DNA of 64,000 nt, taken from positions 3,424,001 to 3,488,000 of the forward strand of contig NZ_CP102951.1 of NCBI RefSeq assembly GCF_024741815.1. Reading direction: 5' to 3'. Shown piece after piece: positions 1 through 8,775 of the stretch. Every line of letters starts with the position of its first letter. Within the stretch, counting starts at the first letter, position 1. The position numbers were made by a program, and so were the translations under genes. Under the pieces are notes generated by a model. That model did no database searches, was not told the DNA's origin, and saw only the letters and a list, made by a program, of their open reading frames with translations. This DNA is from Pseudomonas sp. LS1212 (GTDB taxonomy: Bacteria > Pseudomonadota > Gammaproteobacteria > Pseudomonadales > Pseudomonadaceae).

Positions 1-528
1 ATCGTCGCGCGGCTGGCCCATGACGGTGCCCGCGAAGCGGTGATCAACATCCCGGAAACCCAGCTCGCCCTGGCCAAAAACAATGCGCTGGCCTACCCCT
101 TCAGTTCCACCGACAAGGCGGTCAGATCCACGCTGCGCGAGCTGTCCGCCACGGCCGACCCGACCACCCTTACCTTCCGCGCCCGCTATGTCCTCGAGGG
201 TGAGGCCGAGCGCTTCGCCATCGGCTCGACCATCACCGTGCGCCTGCAAGGTTCCGGCCCGGCCAGCCTCGTTCGCGTGCCGATCGGGGCCTTGCACAAC
301 GCGGGGGAAGGCACCGGCGTCTGGGTCATCGGTAACGACGACAAGGTCAACTTCGCGCAGGTAGAAGTGGCCAGGCTCGACCAGGAGTTTGCCCTGCTCC
401 AGGGCGGCGTGAACAGCGGCCAGCGCATCGTCGCGCTGGGCGCCCACTTGCTGCACGACGGCGACAGCGTGCGCCTGCTGCCGGCCCAGGCACTGGCCCT
501 GGCGCGGCAAACCGAAGGAGTGCTCTAG
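1..528 (+). CDS. RND efflux periplasmic adaptor (membrane fusion protein), C-terminal part
   Basis: The frame is open from base 1, so the N-terminus lies outside the window. The visible 175 residues resemble the beta-barrel and membrane-proximal domains of HlyD/AcrA-type adaptors, with the VRVPIGAL stretch and a VWVIGNDDKV strand typical of these folds. Such adaptors link an inner-membrane RND pump to an outer-membrane channel. The stop at 526-528 is followed one base later by the start of the RND pump gene, which has a GAAGGAG ribosome site inside this gene, so the two form an operon. The family call rests on fold motifs and neighbourhood. Confidence 0.8.
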   Translation: MVARLAHDGAREAVINIPETQLALAKNNALAYPFSSTDKAVRSTLRELSATADPTTLTFRARYVLEGEAERFAIGSTITVRLQGSGPASLVRVPIGALHNAGEGTGVWVIGNDDKVNFAQVEVARLDQEFALLQGGVNSGQRIVALGAHLLHDGDSVRLLPAQALALARQTEGVL

Positions 529-529
529 C

Positions 530-3500
530 ATGCGCGGCCTCAACCTCTCCGAGATCGCCGTACGCAACCCGGCGGTGACCCTGTTCCTGATCATCGCGGG
601 CATCCTTTCCGGCATCTTCGCCTTCGGCAAACTGGGCCGCGCCGAAGACCCCTCCTTCACCATCAAGGTGATGACCGTCACCGCCGCCTGGCCCGGCGCC
701 ACCGCACGGGAGATGCAGGAGCAGGTCGCCGACCGCCTGGAGAAGCGCCTGCAGGAGCTAGACCTCTACGACCGGGTCGAGACCATCGCCCAGCCGGCTT
801 CGTCTCGATGAAGGTGATATTCCACGAATCGACCCGGCCCGGCGATATCCAGGAACTCTTCTACCAGACCCGCAAAAAGCTCAGCGACGAGGCGGCCAGG
901 CTGCCGCGGGGCGTGGTCGGCCCGTTCTTCAATGATGAATATTCCGACATCTATTTCGCCCTCTACGCGCTGGAGGCCAAGAACCTGCCGCACCGGCAAT
1001 TGGTGCAGATGGCCGAAGACCTGCGCCAGGGTTTCCCGCGTCTGCCGGGGGTAAAGAAGGTCAATATCCTCGGCGAGCAGGCGCAGCGCGTGTTTGTCGA
1101 GTTCTCCCATGAGCGCCTGGCCACCCTGGGCCTCAAGCCCGAGCAGATCTTCGCCGCACTGGCCGCCCAGAACGGCGTGGCGCCGTCCGGCTTCGTCGAA
1201 ACCAGCGGGCCGCGCGCCTACATCCGCGTCGACGGCGCCTTCGACACCCTGTCGCTGATCGAGAATGTGCCCGTGGTGGCCAATGGCAAAGTGCTGCGTA
1301 TCGCCGATGTGGCCACCGTCAGCCGTGGTTACGAAGACCCGGCGAGCTACCGTATCCGCCATCAGGGCGACCCGGCGCTGATGCTCGGGGTAATCATGGA
1401 GAAACACTTCAACGGCCTCGACCTGGACAAGTCCCTGCAGGCCGAGGAAGGCAGAATCCGGGCCGACCTGCCGCTCGGAGTGCGCGTGGAGAAGGTTTCC
1501 GACCAGGCGAAGAACATTCGCCTGGCGGTGGACGAGTTCATGCTCAAGTTCTTCGTCGCCTTGGCCGTGGTCATGCTCATCAGCCTCATCGCCCTGGGCT
1601 TTCGCGTCGGTCTGTGCCGCTGACCCTGTCCATCGTCTTCGTGATCATGCTGATGACCGGCCGCGAGTTCGACCGCATCACCCTCGGTGCGCTGATCCTG
1701 TCGCTCGGCCTCTTGGTGGACGATGCGATCATTGCCATCGAGATGATGGTGGTGAAACTCGAAGAAGGCTTCGACCGGACCAAGGCCGCCACGTTCGCCT
1801 GGAGCTCCACCGCAGCGCCCATGCTCACCGGCACCCTGGTGACCATAATCGGCTTCCTGCCAGTGGGCTTCGCCCGCTCCGGCGCCGGCGAATATGCCGG
1901 TAACATCTTCTGGATCGTCGGCTTTGCGCTAATCGCTTCCTGGCTGGTGGCGGTCGTCTTCACGCCCTACCTCGGGGTAAAAACGCTGCCCAAAATCAAA
2001 CCGGTGGCGGGCGGCCACGACGCCATCTACGCGGGCAAGCACTACCAGCGCCTGCGCCGGTTGGTAAACGCCTGCGTCGACCACCGCTACCTGGTCACCG
2101 CACTGGTGGTCGGCGCCTTCATGCTGTGCGTGGTGGGCATGGGCGCAGTGAAGAAGCAGTTCTTCCCCAACTCCGACCGCTCCGAGCTGATCCTGGAAAT
2201 CTACATGCCACCGGGCAGTGCCTTCAAAAGCACCGAGGCGGTCGTCGCCCTGGTCGAGAACGCTTTGCTGCAAGAGCCGCAGACGAAGATGGTCGACGCC
2301 TACGTCGGCGGCGGCGCTCCGCGCTTCTTCCTTTCGTTGAACCCGGAGCTGCCGGACCCGGCTTTCGCCAAGCTGATCGTGCAGACCGCCAATGCCCATG
2401 AGCGAGATGCCCTCAAGCTGCGCATGCGCGAACGCATCGCCGCCGGCGAATTCCCCTCGGCGCGGGTTCGGGTGACTCAGTTGCTGTTTGGCCCGCCGGT
2501 GCCCTTCCCTGTGGTGTTCCGCGTCGCCGGACCGGATGCCGAGGTGCTGCGTGGGCTTGCCGAACAGGCCCGCCAGGTGGTTGCCGCGAACAAGCTGACC
2601 AAAGACACCTTCCTCGACTGGGGCGAGCGCGCCAGCGCCTACCGGCTGGTGCTCGACCAGGACCGCCTGCGCCTGCTCGGCTTCACTCCCAGCGAGGTGA
2701 AATCCCAGGTCAATGCGCTGCTCAGCGGCAACCCGATCACCGAGGTGCGTGAAGGCACGCGCAACGTTGTAGTGGTAGCACGGGCGCTGAATGCGCAACG
2801 GGAAAACCTCGGCAGCCTCGACGACATGACCATCACCAACGCCGCCGGGCAGTCGGTATCGCTGGGCCAGGTGGGGCGTTTTCAGGCCGTGATGGAGGAC
2901 CCGATCCTCAAGCGCCGCGACCGCGACATCACCTTCGAAGTACGCGCTGACATCATCGACGGCACCCAGCCGCCGGATGTCGAACTGGCGGTATACCGCG
3001 ACCTGCAACCGCTGATCGCCAAACTGCCGAGTGGTTACCGCATCGAGATCGGCGGACCGGTGGAGGAAAGCGCCAAGGCCAACAAGGCGCTGGCCGCGCT
3101 GTTCCCGATCATGATCCTGCTGACCCTGGTGGTGATCATGTTCCAGGTGCGCTCGTTCGGCGTGATGTTCATGGTCTTCGCCACCGCGCCGCTAGGGCTG
3201 ATCGGCGCGGTGCCGACCCTGCTGCTGTTCAACCAGCCGTTCGGCTTCAACGCCATCCTGGGGCTGATCGGCATCGGCGGCATCCTCATGCGCAACACCC
3301 TGATTTTCACCGACCAGATCAAACAGAATCAGGGCCTGGGCATGCCTATCCGCGAGGCGATCGTCGAGGCCACGGTGCGCCGAGCCCGGCCAGTAGTGCT
3401 CACCGCACTGGCCGCCGCGCTGGCCTTCATTCCGCTGACCCTGTCGGTGTTCTGGTCATCCCTGGCCTACGTGCTGATCGGCGGCGTGCTGGTCGGCACC

Positions 3501-3620
3501 CTGCTCACCCTGCTGTTCCTCCCCGCGCTCTGCACCCTGGTGCTGATGCGCCGCGAACGCCTGCCCGAAACCCCGAAAGGATCGCGCGGGCATCCTGCCA
3601 TCCAACCATCGGGTAATACC
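530..3620 (+). pseudogene. RND (HAE1/AcrB-type) efflux pump, frameshifted
   Basis: This is a proton-driven inner-membrane drug exporter of the HAE1 family. Three pieces in three frames join to about 1030 residues, the normal family length. The first (530-811) has the N-terminal helix and porter start and stops after RVETIAQPA. The second (808-1623) resumes at MKVIFHEST, as expected if one G was lost near 798. It ends after ALGFRVGL, and the third piece resumes at PLTLSIVFVIML near 1614, so about 16 bases coding for a conserved VVALAV-like stretch are missing. The third piece holds TM4-TM12 with LVDDAIIAIEMM. Two independent lesions argue for a pseudogene, although assembly errors are possible. 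The last piece runs without a stop into the MFS gene. Confidence 0.8.
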
Positions 3621-4832
3621 ATGAAGCTTCCCAGCCGTTCCGGCGTACTGCTTGCACTCTTGATCGTGCTCTGCGGCCTGGGAGAGATCTGCACCCAACT
3701 GCTGATCCCCAGCCTGCGCGATATAGAGGCGGGGCTCGGTGCCGCGCCTGGCACCTCCCTGACGGCATTGTCGGTGTTCGTCGGCGCCTTCGGCCTCGGG
3801 CAACTGTTCTTCGGGCCGCTGTCGGACCGCATCGGACGCAGGCCGCTGCTGCTCGCCGGCGTCGCCACCTATGTGCTCGCCTCCCTGTGGATGGTGTTTG
3901 CCGGAAGCATGCCCGAGTTCATTGGCGGCCGTGCTCTCCAGGGGCTGGGCGCCTGTGCTGCGCTGGTGGTGGCACGAAGCATCGTGCGCGATGTCTGGAA
4001 AGAGAAAGCAGGCCCCGTGGTGGCCATCACGGTGATCGGCATGCTCAGCGCGATCATGCTTTCGCCGGTGCTTGGCGGGCTGATTGCCACTCATGCCGGC
4101 GGCTGGCGCGCGGTAGTGGTCGCTACCGTATTGCTCGGCGCCACCGCACTGGTCGCCTCCCTGTTCTTCCGGGAAACCAACCTGCAGCCGGATCCGCAGG
4201 CGGGTCGTTTGAAGAAGCTCCTGGGCAACTACTCAGCGCTGCTCAAAGGCTCATCCTTGCGCAGCTTCGCCATTGCCATCGCCTGCACCTACGGCGCGAT
4301 GTTCAGCTTTATCGCCGGCTCCTCGCGTGTGTTCGTCGGGCACCTCGGCCTGAGCCCGACCCAGTATGGCCTGGTCTTCGGTGGCATCGTTTCGGGGCTG
4401 ATCGCCGGAGCGATCTTCACCAACCGCACCATCATGAAGTTCGGCCCGGAAAAAATCGTGACCATCGGCACCAGCCTGGTCGCGGTTGGCGCCTGCCTGG
4501 CCCTGGTGATCCATGAGTTCACCGGCCCGACGGTGGCCGGCCTGATGCTGCCGCAGGTGGTGCTGACACTGGGCGCGGGCATGGTCTTGCCGGGCTCGGT
4601 CGCCGGCGCCGTGATTCCCAACCCGACCCGCGCTGGGCTGGCGGCGGGCTTTATCGGCTTTGCGCAGATGGCCGGCGCGACGGTTTCCGGCCTGCTGCTC
4701 AGCCATTTGCAAGACGACACGGCCTTCCCGATGGTCGCTTTGAATAGCGCCTTCGCGGTGGCCGGCTTCCTGATCTTCCGGATCCTTCGCTCGCAGAAGG
4801 CGAAGGCAGCGCAGGTCGCGTTGGCGGAGTAA
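3621..4832 (+). CDS. MFS multidrug exporter, Bcr/CflA type
   Basis: This 403-residue protein has 12 predicted membrane segments and the MFS motif A GPLSDRIGRRP near residue 60, typical of DHA1-family drug:proton antiporters of the Bcr/CflA group. ATG at 3621 starts a complete MFS N-terminus (MKLPSRSGVLLALLIV), but the upstream ribosome site is weak. The frame is open without a stop back to 1614, so the tail of the RND pump and the whole MFS protein are one continuous ORF (1614-4832). Either this gene initiates at 3621 by coupling to upstream translation, or a chimera is made. The substrate cannot be read from the sequence. Confidence 0.8.
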   Translation: MKLPSRSGVLLALLIVLCGLGEICTQLLIPSLRDIEAGLGAAPGTSLTALSVFVGAFGLGQLFFGPLSDRIGRRPLLLAGVATYVLASLWMVFAGSMPEFIGGRALQGLGACAALVVARSIVRDVWKEKAGPVVAITVIGMLSAIMLSPVLGGLIATHAGGWRAVVVATVLLGATALVASLFFRETNLQPDPQAGRLKKLLGNYSALLKGSSLRSFAIAIACTYGAMFSFIAGSSRVFVGHLGLSPTQYGLVFGGIVSGLIAGAIFTNRTIMKFGPEKIVTIGTSLVAVGACLALVIHEFTGPTVAGLMLPQVVLTLGAGMVLPGSVAGAVIPNPTRAGLAAGFIGFAQMAGATVSGLLLSHLQDDTAFPMVALNSAFAVAGFLIFRILRSQKAKAAQVALAE

Positions 4833-4863
4833 TTAATGCGGCCGGAAAGTCAGCCAGATAAGT

Positions 4864-5346
4864 TCACTTCTTTCTGGGGTCATCCGCGGGATTGAGAAAA
4901 TTGATACCCCACGGGCCGGTTCCATGGATCTGTACCACGGTTTCCTCCTCGGTGAATACATACATCGGCATGCCGACAGGCATGATCGTGATACCACCCG
5001 GCGTGTAGGCCCTGGCTTTGTCGCGGTCAAATTTGTCGCCGACTCCCAGGTTAAAAGTGCCGGAAATTACCGTGACACGTTCCACCACCGGGTGAGTATG
5101 GACACCTATTTTAGAGTTGGCAGGAAGCTTGAGCCGAAAGGTAAACGGAACGGCGGCTTTCAGGTCGCCTTCAATGACTACGATTTGGGCGCCAGGCGCG
5201 ACCGATGGCGCATCAGACCATTTGAGATCAGAGGGTAGAACGGATATGTGGCCCGCCATGGATTGCTCAGCGCCCGTCACGGGAGACGTCATGAGTGCGG
5301 CGAGTGTGAATGCGCTTGACGCCACAAGGGCTCTGAGTTTGTACAT
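4864..5346 (-). CDS. exported cupin-domain protein
   Basis: The ATG at 5346 is chosen because AAGGAG lies five bases upstream and a signal peptide follows (MYKLRALVASSAFTLAALM, cut near VTGA-EQS). The mature protein is a single small cupin: HTHPVVERV carries metal-ligand histidines and a glutamate, and the second cupin motif is PGGITIMPVGMPMYVF. A periplasmic cupin of this kind may bind a small ligand or act as an oxygenase or isomerase; the substrate is unknown. It converges with the MFS gene across a 31-base gap. The class is clear and the function is not. Confidence 0.75.
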   Translation of the reverse strand: MYKLRALVASSAFTLAALMTSPVTGAEQSMAGHISVLPSDLKWSDAPSVAPGAQIVVIEGDLKAAVPFTFRLKLPANSKIGVHTHPVVERVTVISGTFNLGVGDKFDRDKARAYTPGGITIMPVGMPMYVFTEEETVVQIHGTGPWGINFLNPADDPRKK

Positions 5347-5433
5347 TTTCTGCTCCTTTGGAATGGAACAATTGTTGCTCGGGCCATCACAATCCATTAA
5401 AGCTGCGATCGGCCCATAAACAAGGTGGCTTTC

Positions 5434-6060
5434 CTACTCAACTTCTTCGAACGTTCCCGTGCGCACGTCGCCGCTACGGACGTAGCGGGTGATCAGCACA
5501 CCGCCAGGCGTGCTGGTCGAGTTCGCCAAAGTGAAGGCCGACGCTTGTGCGTTGTCGCCGAACAAGCGCTTGCCGCGTCCAAGTACGATGGGAAAAATCA
5601 TAAGCCGAAGCTCGTCCACCAACCCGGCTGCAAGCAGTTGGCGCACCATATCGCCACTACCCTGCGTCAATAGGTGGGCGCCGCCCTGGTGCTTGAGCAC
5701 GCGTATCGCCTCGGCAAAGTTGCCCTCCAACGCATGGCTGTTGTTCCAATCAAGCGTATCGGATCGATGGGTGGCCACGTACTTGGGCATGCTGTTGAAC
5801 AGATCAGCGATGGCGCGGCTGTTTGAATCGGCCGATACAAGCGGCCAATATGCCGCGAATATGTCGTAGGTGCGACGCCCCAGCAGCAACTCGAACGGCT
5901 GCGAGAACAGGTCCTGTATGGCTTGGCCGAAGGCTTCGTCGGCGTAGGGCACTATCCAGCCACCAAAGCGGAACTCGCCGCTGGGATCTTCTTCAGGCCC
6001 GCCGGGCGCTTGAATAACGCCATCCAGACTAATGAAAGCGGCAACGATGAGCTTGCGCAT
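5434..6060 (-). CDS. RibD C-terminal / dihydrofolate-reductase-fold protein
   Basis: The start at 6060 (MRKLIVAAFISLDG) is preceded by GGAGACGAGT; an upstream ATG at 6126 is less likely. The protein is 208 residues and shows the usual family features: the N-terminal strand with SLDGV, the LLGRRTYDIFAAYWP motif, and the NADPH-fold segment LTQGSGDMVRQLLAAGLVDELRLMIFPIVLGRGKRLF. These YwjB/YyaP-like proteins are predicted NADPH-dependent reductases distinct from FolA, and most have no assigned substrate. The gene stands alone, with about 290 bases to the next plus-strand gene. Confidence 0.85.
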   Translation of the reverse strand: MRKLIVAAFISLDGVIQAPGGPEEDPSGEFRFGGWIVPYADEAFGQAIQDLFSQPFELLLGRRTYDIFAAYWPLVSADSNSRAIADLFNSMPKYVATHRSDTLDWNNSHALEGNFAEAIRVLKHQGGAHLLTQGSGDMVRQLLAAGLVDELRLMIFPIVLGRGKRLFGDNAQASAFTLANSTSTPGGVLITRYVRSGDVRTGTFEEVE

Positions 6061-6352
6061 ACTCGTCTCCAGATTCGTCTTCGTGAAAGTTCTCGTACAG
6101 GAAACGCCTACGATCACTGCGAGCAATCAGGTTCATTCCCTGAAGGATAGTCGAACGAGACTTTGCGAAATCGACAGTGCGAGGGGGCTGTCTGATCGTG
6201 GTCGGCAGCAGTCGACCCATTGCGGCCGGTAAGCATCAATCCGCTTAGGTTCCTAACCGATTAAAGCCCAAGGGGAATTCACACCCCTCTTGATTCCATC
6301 TATTCTAAGTTGGAGCTGATATCATTCAAGAATCTACAATCCGAGTAAAAAA

Positions 6353-6511
6353 ATGAATCGTCAAAAAAAAATAAAGCAGTTATTAAAAGCTCACGCCAAA
6401 AAAGTCAGTGCCAAATTGGCACCGAAAAGCAAGTCTAAATACATTAGTAAAGCTGACCGATTGAAACTAGCAGCTGAATCCAGTCACGACTCAAACATTC
6501 CCTCTGAGTGA
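6353..6511 (+). CDS. small lysine-rich DUF2986 protein
   Basis: This 52-residue ORF is rich in lysine and alanine and contains YISKADR, typical of the DUF2986 family of small basic proteins of unknown role. The upstream DNA is AT-rich compared with its neighbours. The stop codon TGA (6509-6511) is supplied by the first bases of a sequence that looks like an insertion-sequence end (TGAATCGCCCC), so the native C-terminus may have been replaced after ...NIPSE. The family assignment is from memory of the motif. Expression is not shown. Confidence 0.6.
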   Translation: MNRQKKIKQLLKAHAKKVSAKLAPKSKSKYISKADRLKLAAESSHDSNIPSE

Positions 6512-6518
6512 ATCGCCC
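6508..6518 (+). repeat. left IS3-like terminal repeat of a remnant element
   Basis: TGAATCGCCCC is found here and again inverted at 8301-8311. Both copies are followed inward by a GACA-type sequence, as in the ends of Pseudomonas IS3-family elements. With the IS1182 insertion removed, only about 120 bases lie between them and no transposase, so this is a solo-end or MITE-like remnant. No target duplication is evident. Confidence 0.45.
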
Positions 6519-6621
6519 CCAGCTTGCTAGACACCACGACCGGCCGCTTCGGGTCCAGGCTGTGTGAAAACGCCAGTGATTGTCTAACCTTCTGATCGTC
6601 GAGATCGTAGCGGGGGCGATT

Positions 6622-8058
6622 ATGAAGCGATTCATCGAAGGTGAGGCTCGGACGCAAGTCACCTTGCTGCCGGAGTGTCTGGACGATTACGTAGCCGAAG
6701 AAAATCCAGTGCGCGTGGTCGATGTTTTCGTCGATGAACTCGACCTAGGCGCACTTGGTTTTGAGGGCGTCGATCCTGCCGCAACTGGTCGTCCGGCCTA
6801 CCACCCAGCGGTGTTGCTGAAGATCTATATCTACGGCTACCTCAATCGGATTCAGTCCAGCCGCCGACTTGAGCGTGAGGCCGAGCGCAACGTCGAGTTG
6901 ATGTGGCTGACGGGGCGTTTGGCTCCAGATTTCAAAACCATCGCCGACTTTCGTAAGGATAACGGCAAGGCTATTCGCAGTGTCTGCCGGCAATTTGTGG
7001 TGCTTTGTCGCAACCTCAATCTCTTCTCCCAATCGATCATCGCAATCGACGGCAGCAAATTCAAAGCCGTCAATAATCGCGACCGCAACTTCACTCAGGG
7101 CAAGGTGAAGGCGCGCATGCAGCAGATCGAGCAGAGCATTGATCGATATCTAGCGGCGATGGATTCGGCGGATCGGGCAACGCCCGAAGTGGCCGAGGCC
7201 AAAGCAGAGCGTCTTAAAGAAAAGATAGAAACACTGAAAAAGCAGATGCAGAAACTCAAGGAAATCGAGGCGCAGCTCCACGAAAGTCCAGACCAGCAGA
7301 TCTCCCTCACAGACCCACATGCACGCTCAATGGCCACGAGCGGCCGAGGCACCGGAACGGTTGGCTACAACGTACAAACAGCTGTCGACGACAAATACCA
7401 TCTGATCATTGCTCATGAGGTGACCAACGTTGGTAATGATCGTGGGCAGCTGAGCAATATGGCGAACCAAGCGCGTGAAGAAATCGAGGCTGAATCGCTA
7501 ACGGTGGTAGCTGACCGAGGCTATTACAAAGGTCTGGAAATCCTTGCTTGCGAGCAAGCCGGCATCACTACCTTCGTACCGAAACCCCTCACCTCTGGCA
7601 GCAAAGCCGAAGGCAGATTCGGCAAGCAGGATTTCATCTATCTTATTGCGTCGGACGAGTATCGATGCCCTGCGGGGCAGTTACTAACTAGGCGGCATTC
7701 GTCGATGGAAGACGGCATGTTATTGCATTGTTACTACTTCTCGGGCTGCCAGTCCTGCTCAATGCAAAAGCAATGTACTACGGGTAAGGAGCGCCGTGTG
7801 AAGCGCTGGGAACATGAGGCGGTAATCGACGCGATGCAGGTTCGGCTGGAGCATGACCCGGGGAAGATGAAGGTTCGCCGCCAGACTGTTGAGCATCCTT
7901 TTGGAACGCTCAAATATTGGATGGGAGCCACCCACTTCCTGACCAAAACACTTCCGCGGGTAAGTACCGAAATGAGCCTTCATGTGCTCGCCTACAACCT
8001 CAAACGAATGATGAGCATCTTCGGCATCGCAGGACTGCTTGAGGCGATCAGGGCGTGA
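6622..8058 (+). CDS. IS1182-family transposase
   Basis: This 478-residue DDE transposase is intact. The chosen ATG at 6622 begins MKRFIEGEARTQVTLLP, the conserved family N-terminus; an in-frame start at 6580 is less likely. It shows the DUF772 region (RPAYHPAVLLKIYIYGYLN) near residue 55, an AIDGSKFKAV catalytic-Asp segment, a coiled-coil insertion around residues 170-225, VVADRGYYKGLE, and a C-terminal cysteine-rich segment (CSMQKQC) before the final VEHPFGTLKYWMG. The length matches the family, so the element may still be active. Confidence 0.92.
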   Translation: MKRFIEGEARTQVTLLPECLDDYVAEENPVRVVDVFVDELDLGALGFEGVDPAATGRPAYHPAVLLKIYIYGYLNRIQSSRRLEREAERNVELMWLTGRLAPDFKTIADFRKDNGKAIRSVCRQFVVLCRNLNLFSQSIIAIDGSKFKAVNNRDRNFTQGKVKARMQQIEQSIDRYLAAMDSADRATPEVAEAKAERLKEKIETLKKQMQKLKEIEAQLHESPDQQISLTDPHARSMATSGRGTGTVGYNVQTAVDDKYHLIIAHEVTNVGNDRGQLSNMANQAREEIEAESLTVVADRGYYKGLEILACEQAGITTFVPKPLTSGSKAEGRFGKQDFIYLIASDEYRCPAGQLLTRRHSSMEDGMLLHCYYFSGCQSCSMQKQCTTGKERRVKRWEHEAVIDAMQVRLEHDPGKMKVRRQTVEHPFGTLKYWMGATHFLTKTLPRVSTEMSLHVLAYNLKRMMSIFGIAGLLEAIRA

Positions 8059-8086
8059 ATCCAGCCGTTTGGCTCGCCCGTTAGTA

Positions 8087-8118
8087 GCCGTTTGGGCCGC
8101 TGACGCGGCCCAAACGGC
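8087..8118 (+). terminator. strong hairpin downstream of the IS1182 transposase
   Basis: There is a perfect 14-base stem (8087-8100 with 8105-8118) around a TGAC loop, 28 bases after the transposase stop. There is no clear T-run, so it may be a transcript-end or mRNA-protecting structure inside the element rather than a classical intrinsic terminator. Confidence 0.45.
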
Positions 8119-8300
8119 ATTACGAACGTCTATGTAGCTGACTAAGGTAATTCGCGCTTCCGCCCGCTTATTCCACAGGCAATCCTCGCGACTCTCAGTT
8201 TTCGACGTGTTTAGCACGTTTTCACACAGCCTGGGTCGTTAGCTGACCCTCACAACGGGCAGCAATCGCCAAAAGCGGCCATCGAATGTCCACTGATTCA

Positions 8301-8311
8301 GGGGCGATTCA
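8301..8311 (-). repeat. right IS3-like terminal repeat of the remnant element
   Basis: GGGGCGATTCA is the inverse complement of the repeat at 6508-6518. The IS66 element starts two bases further on, and its 8-base target GATTCACA overlaps this end. IS66 therefore inserted at the very edge of the remnant. Confidence 0.45.
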
Positions 8312-8397
8312 CAGTAACCGCTCCATGAACTACACATTCAAAGCGTTCCCCTGACGCCGGATGCTGTGCTCCCGTTTTTCTCTGGAGCCCGCCCGCC

Positions 8398-8757
8398 ATG
8401 ATGCGACCCGACGCCAAAGTCGAAAAAGTCTATCTCTACCCCAAACCCGTGGACTTTCGAAAATCCATTGATGGCCTCGCCGCGCTGGTCGAGCTGGATA
8501 TAAAAGTGGCGGTGTTCGATCCGGTGCTGTTTGTCTTCCTCAACAAATCCCGGAACCGCGTGAAGATCTTGTACTGGGAGCGCAACGGCTTCTGCCTTTG
8601 GCTCAAGCGGCTGGAGTCCGAGCGCTTTAAAGCATCACCCGATGTCAGCGATGAGGCGATTGTGCTGACGGTTCAGGAACTCAACTGGTTACTCGACGGT
8701 TTTGATCTTTGGCGTAACCGTCCTCATCAGGTTTTGACCCCGCGCTACGTCGCTTGA
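8398..8757 (+). CDS. tnpB: IS66 accessory protein TnpB (Orf2)
   Basis: This 119-residue protein carries the family hallmark KVYLYPKPVDFRKSIDGLAAL and the segment FVFLNKSRNRVKILYWERNGFCLW, diagnostic of IS66 Orf2. Two ATG codons are adjacent (8398 and 8401). The gene is intact and 18 bases upstream of tnpC. TnpB is required for transposition of classical IS66 elements, but its biochemical role is not settled. Confidence 0.92.
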   Translation: MMRPDAKVEKVYLYPKPVDFRKSIDGLAALVELDIKVAVFDPVLFVFLNKSRNRVKILYWERNGFCLWLKRLESERFKASPDVSDEAIVLTVQELNWLLDGFDLWRNRPHQVLTPRYVA

Positions 8758-8775
8758 CCCGGTATAATCCGGGCC

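Larger units (their letters stand above)
6556..8233 (+). mobile_element. IS1182-family insertion sequence
   Basis: The element is 1678 bases long, with perfect inverted ends of 17 bases (CAGGCTGTGTGAAAACG at 6556-6572; its complement at 8217-8233). It is flanked by GGTC on both sides (6552-6555 and 8234-8237), a 4-base target duplication. It carries one intact transposase gene and a strong hairpin downstream of it. It interrupts a short sequence with IS3-like ends, and the uninterrupted sequence can be rebuilt by removing the element and one GGTC. Confidence 0.85.

Noticed and set aside
1929..3008. A 359-codon minus-strand open frame
   Set aside because: It is antisense to the RND pump body and shows no family pattern.
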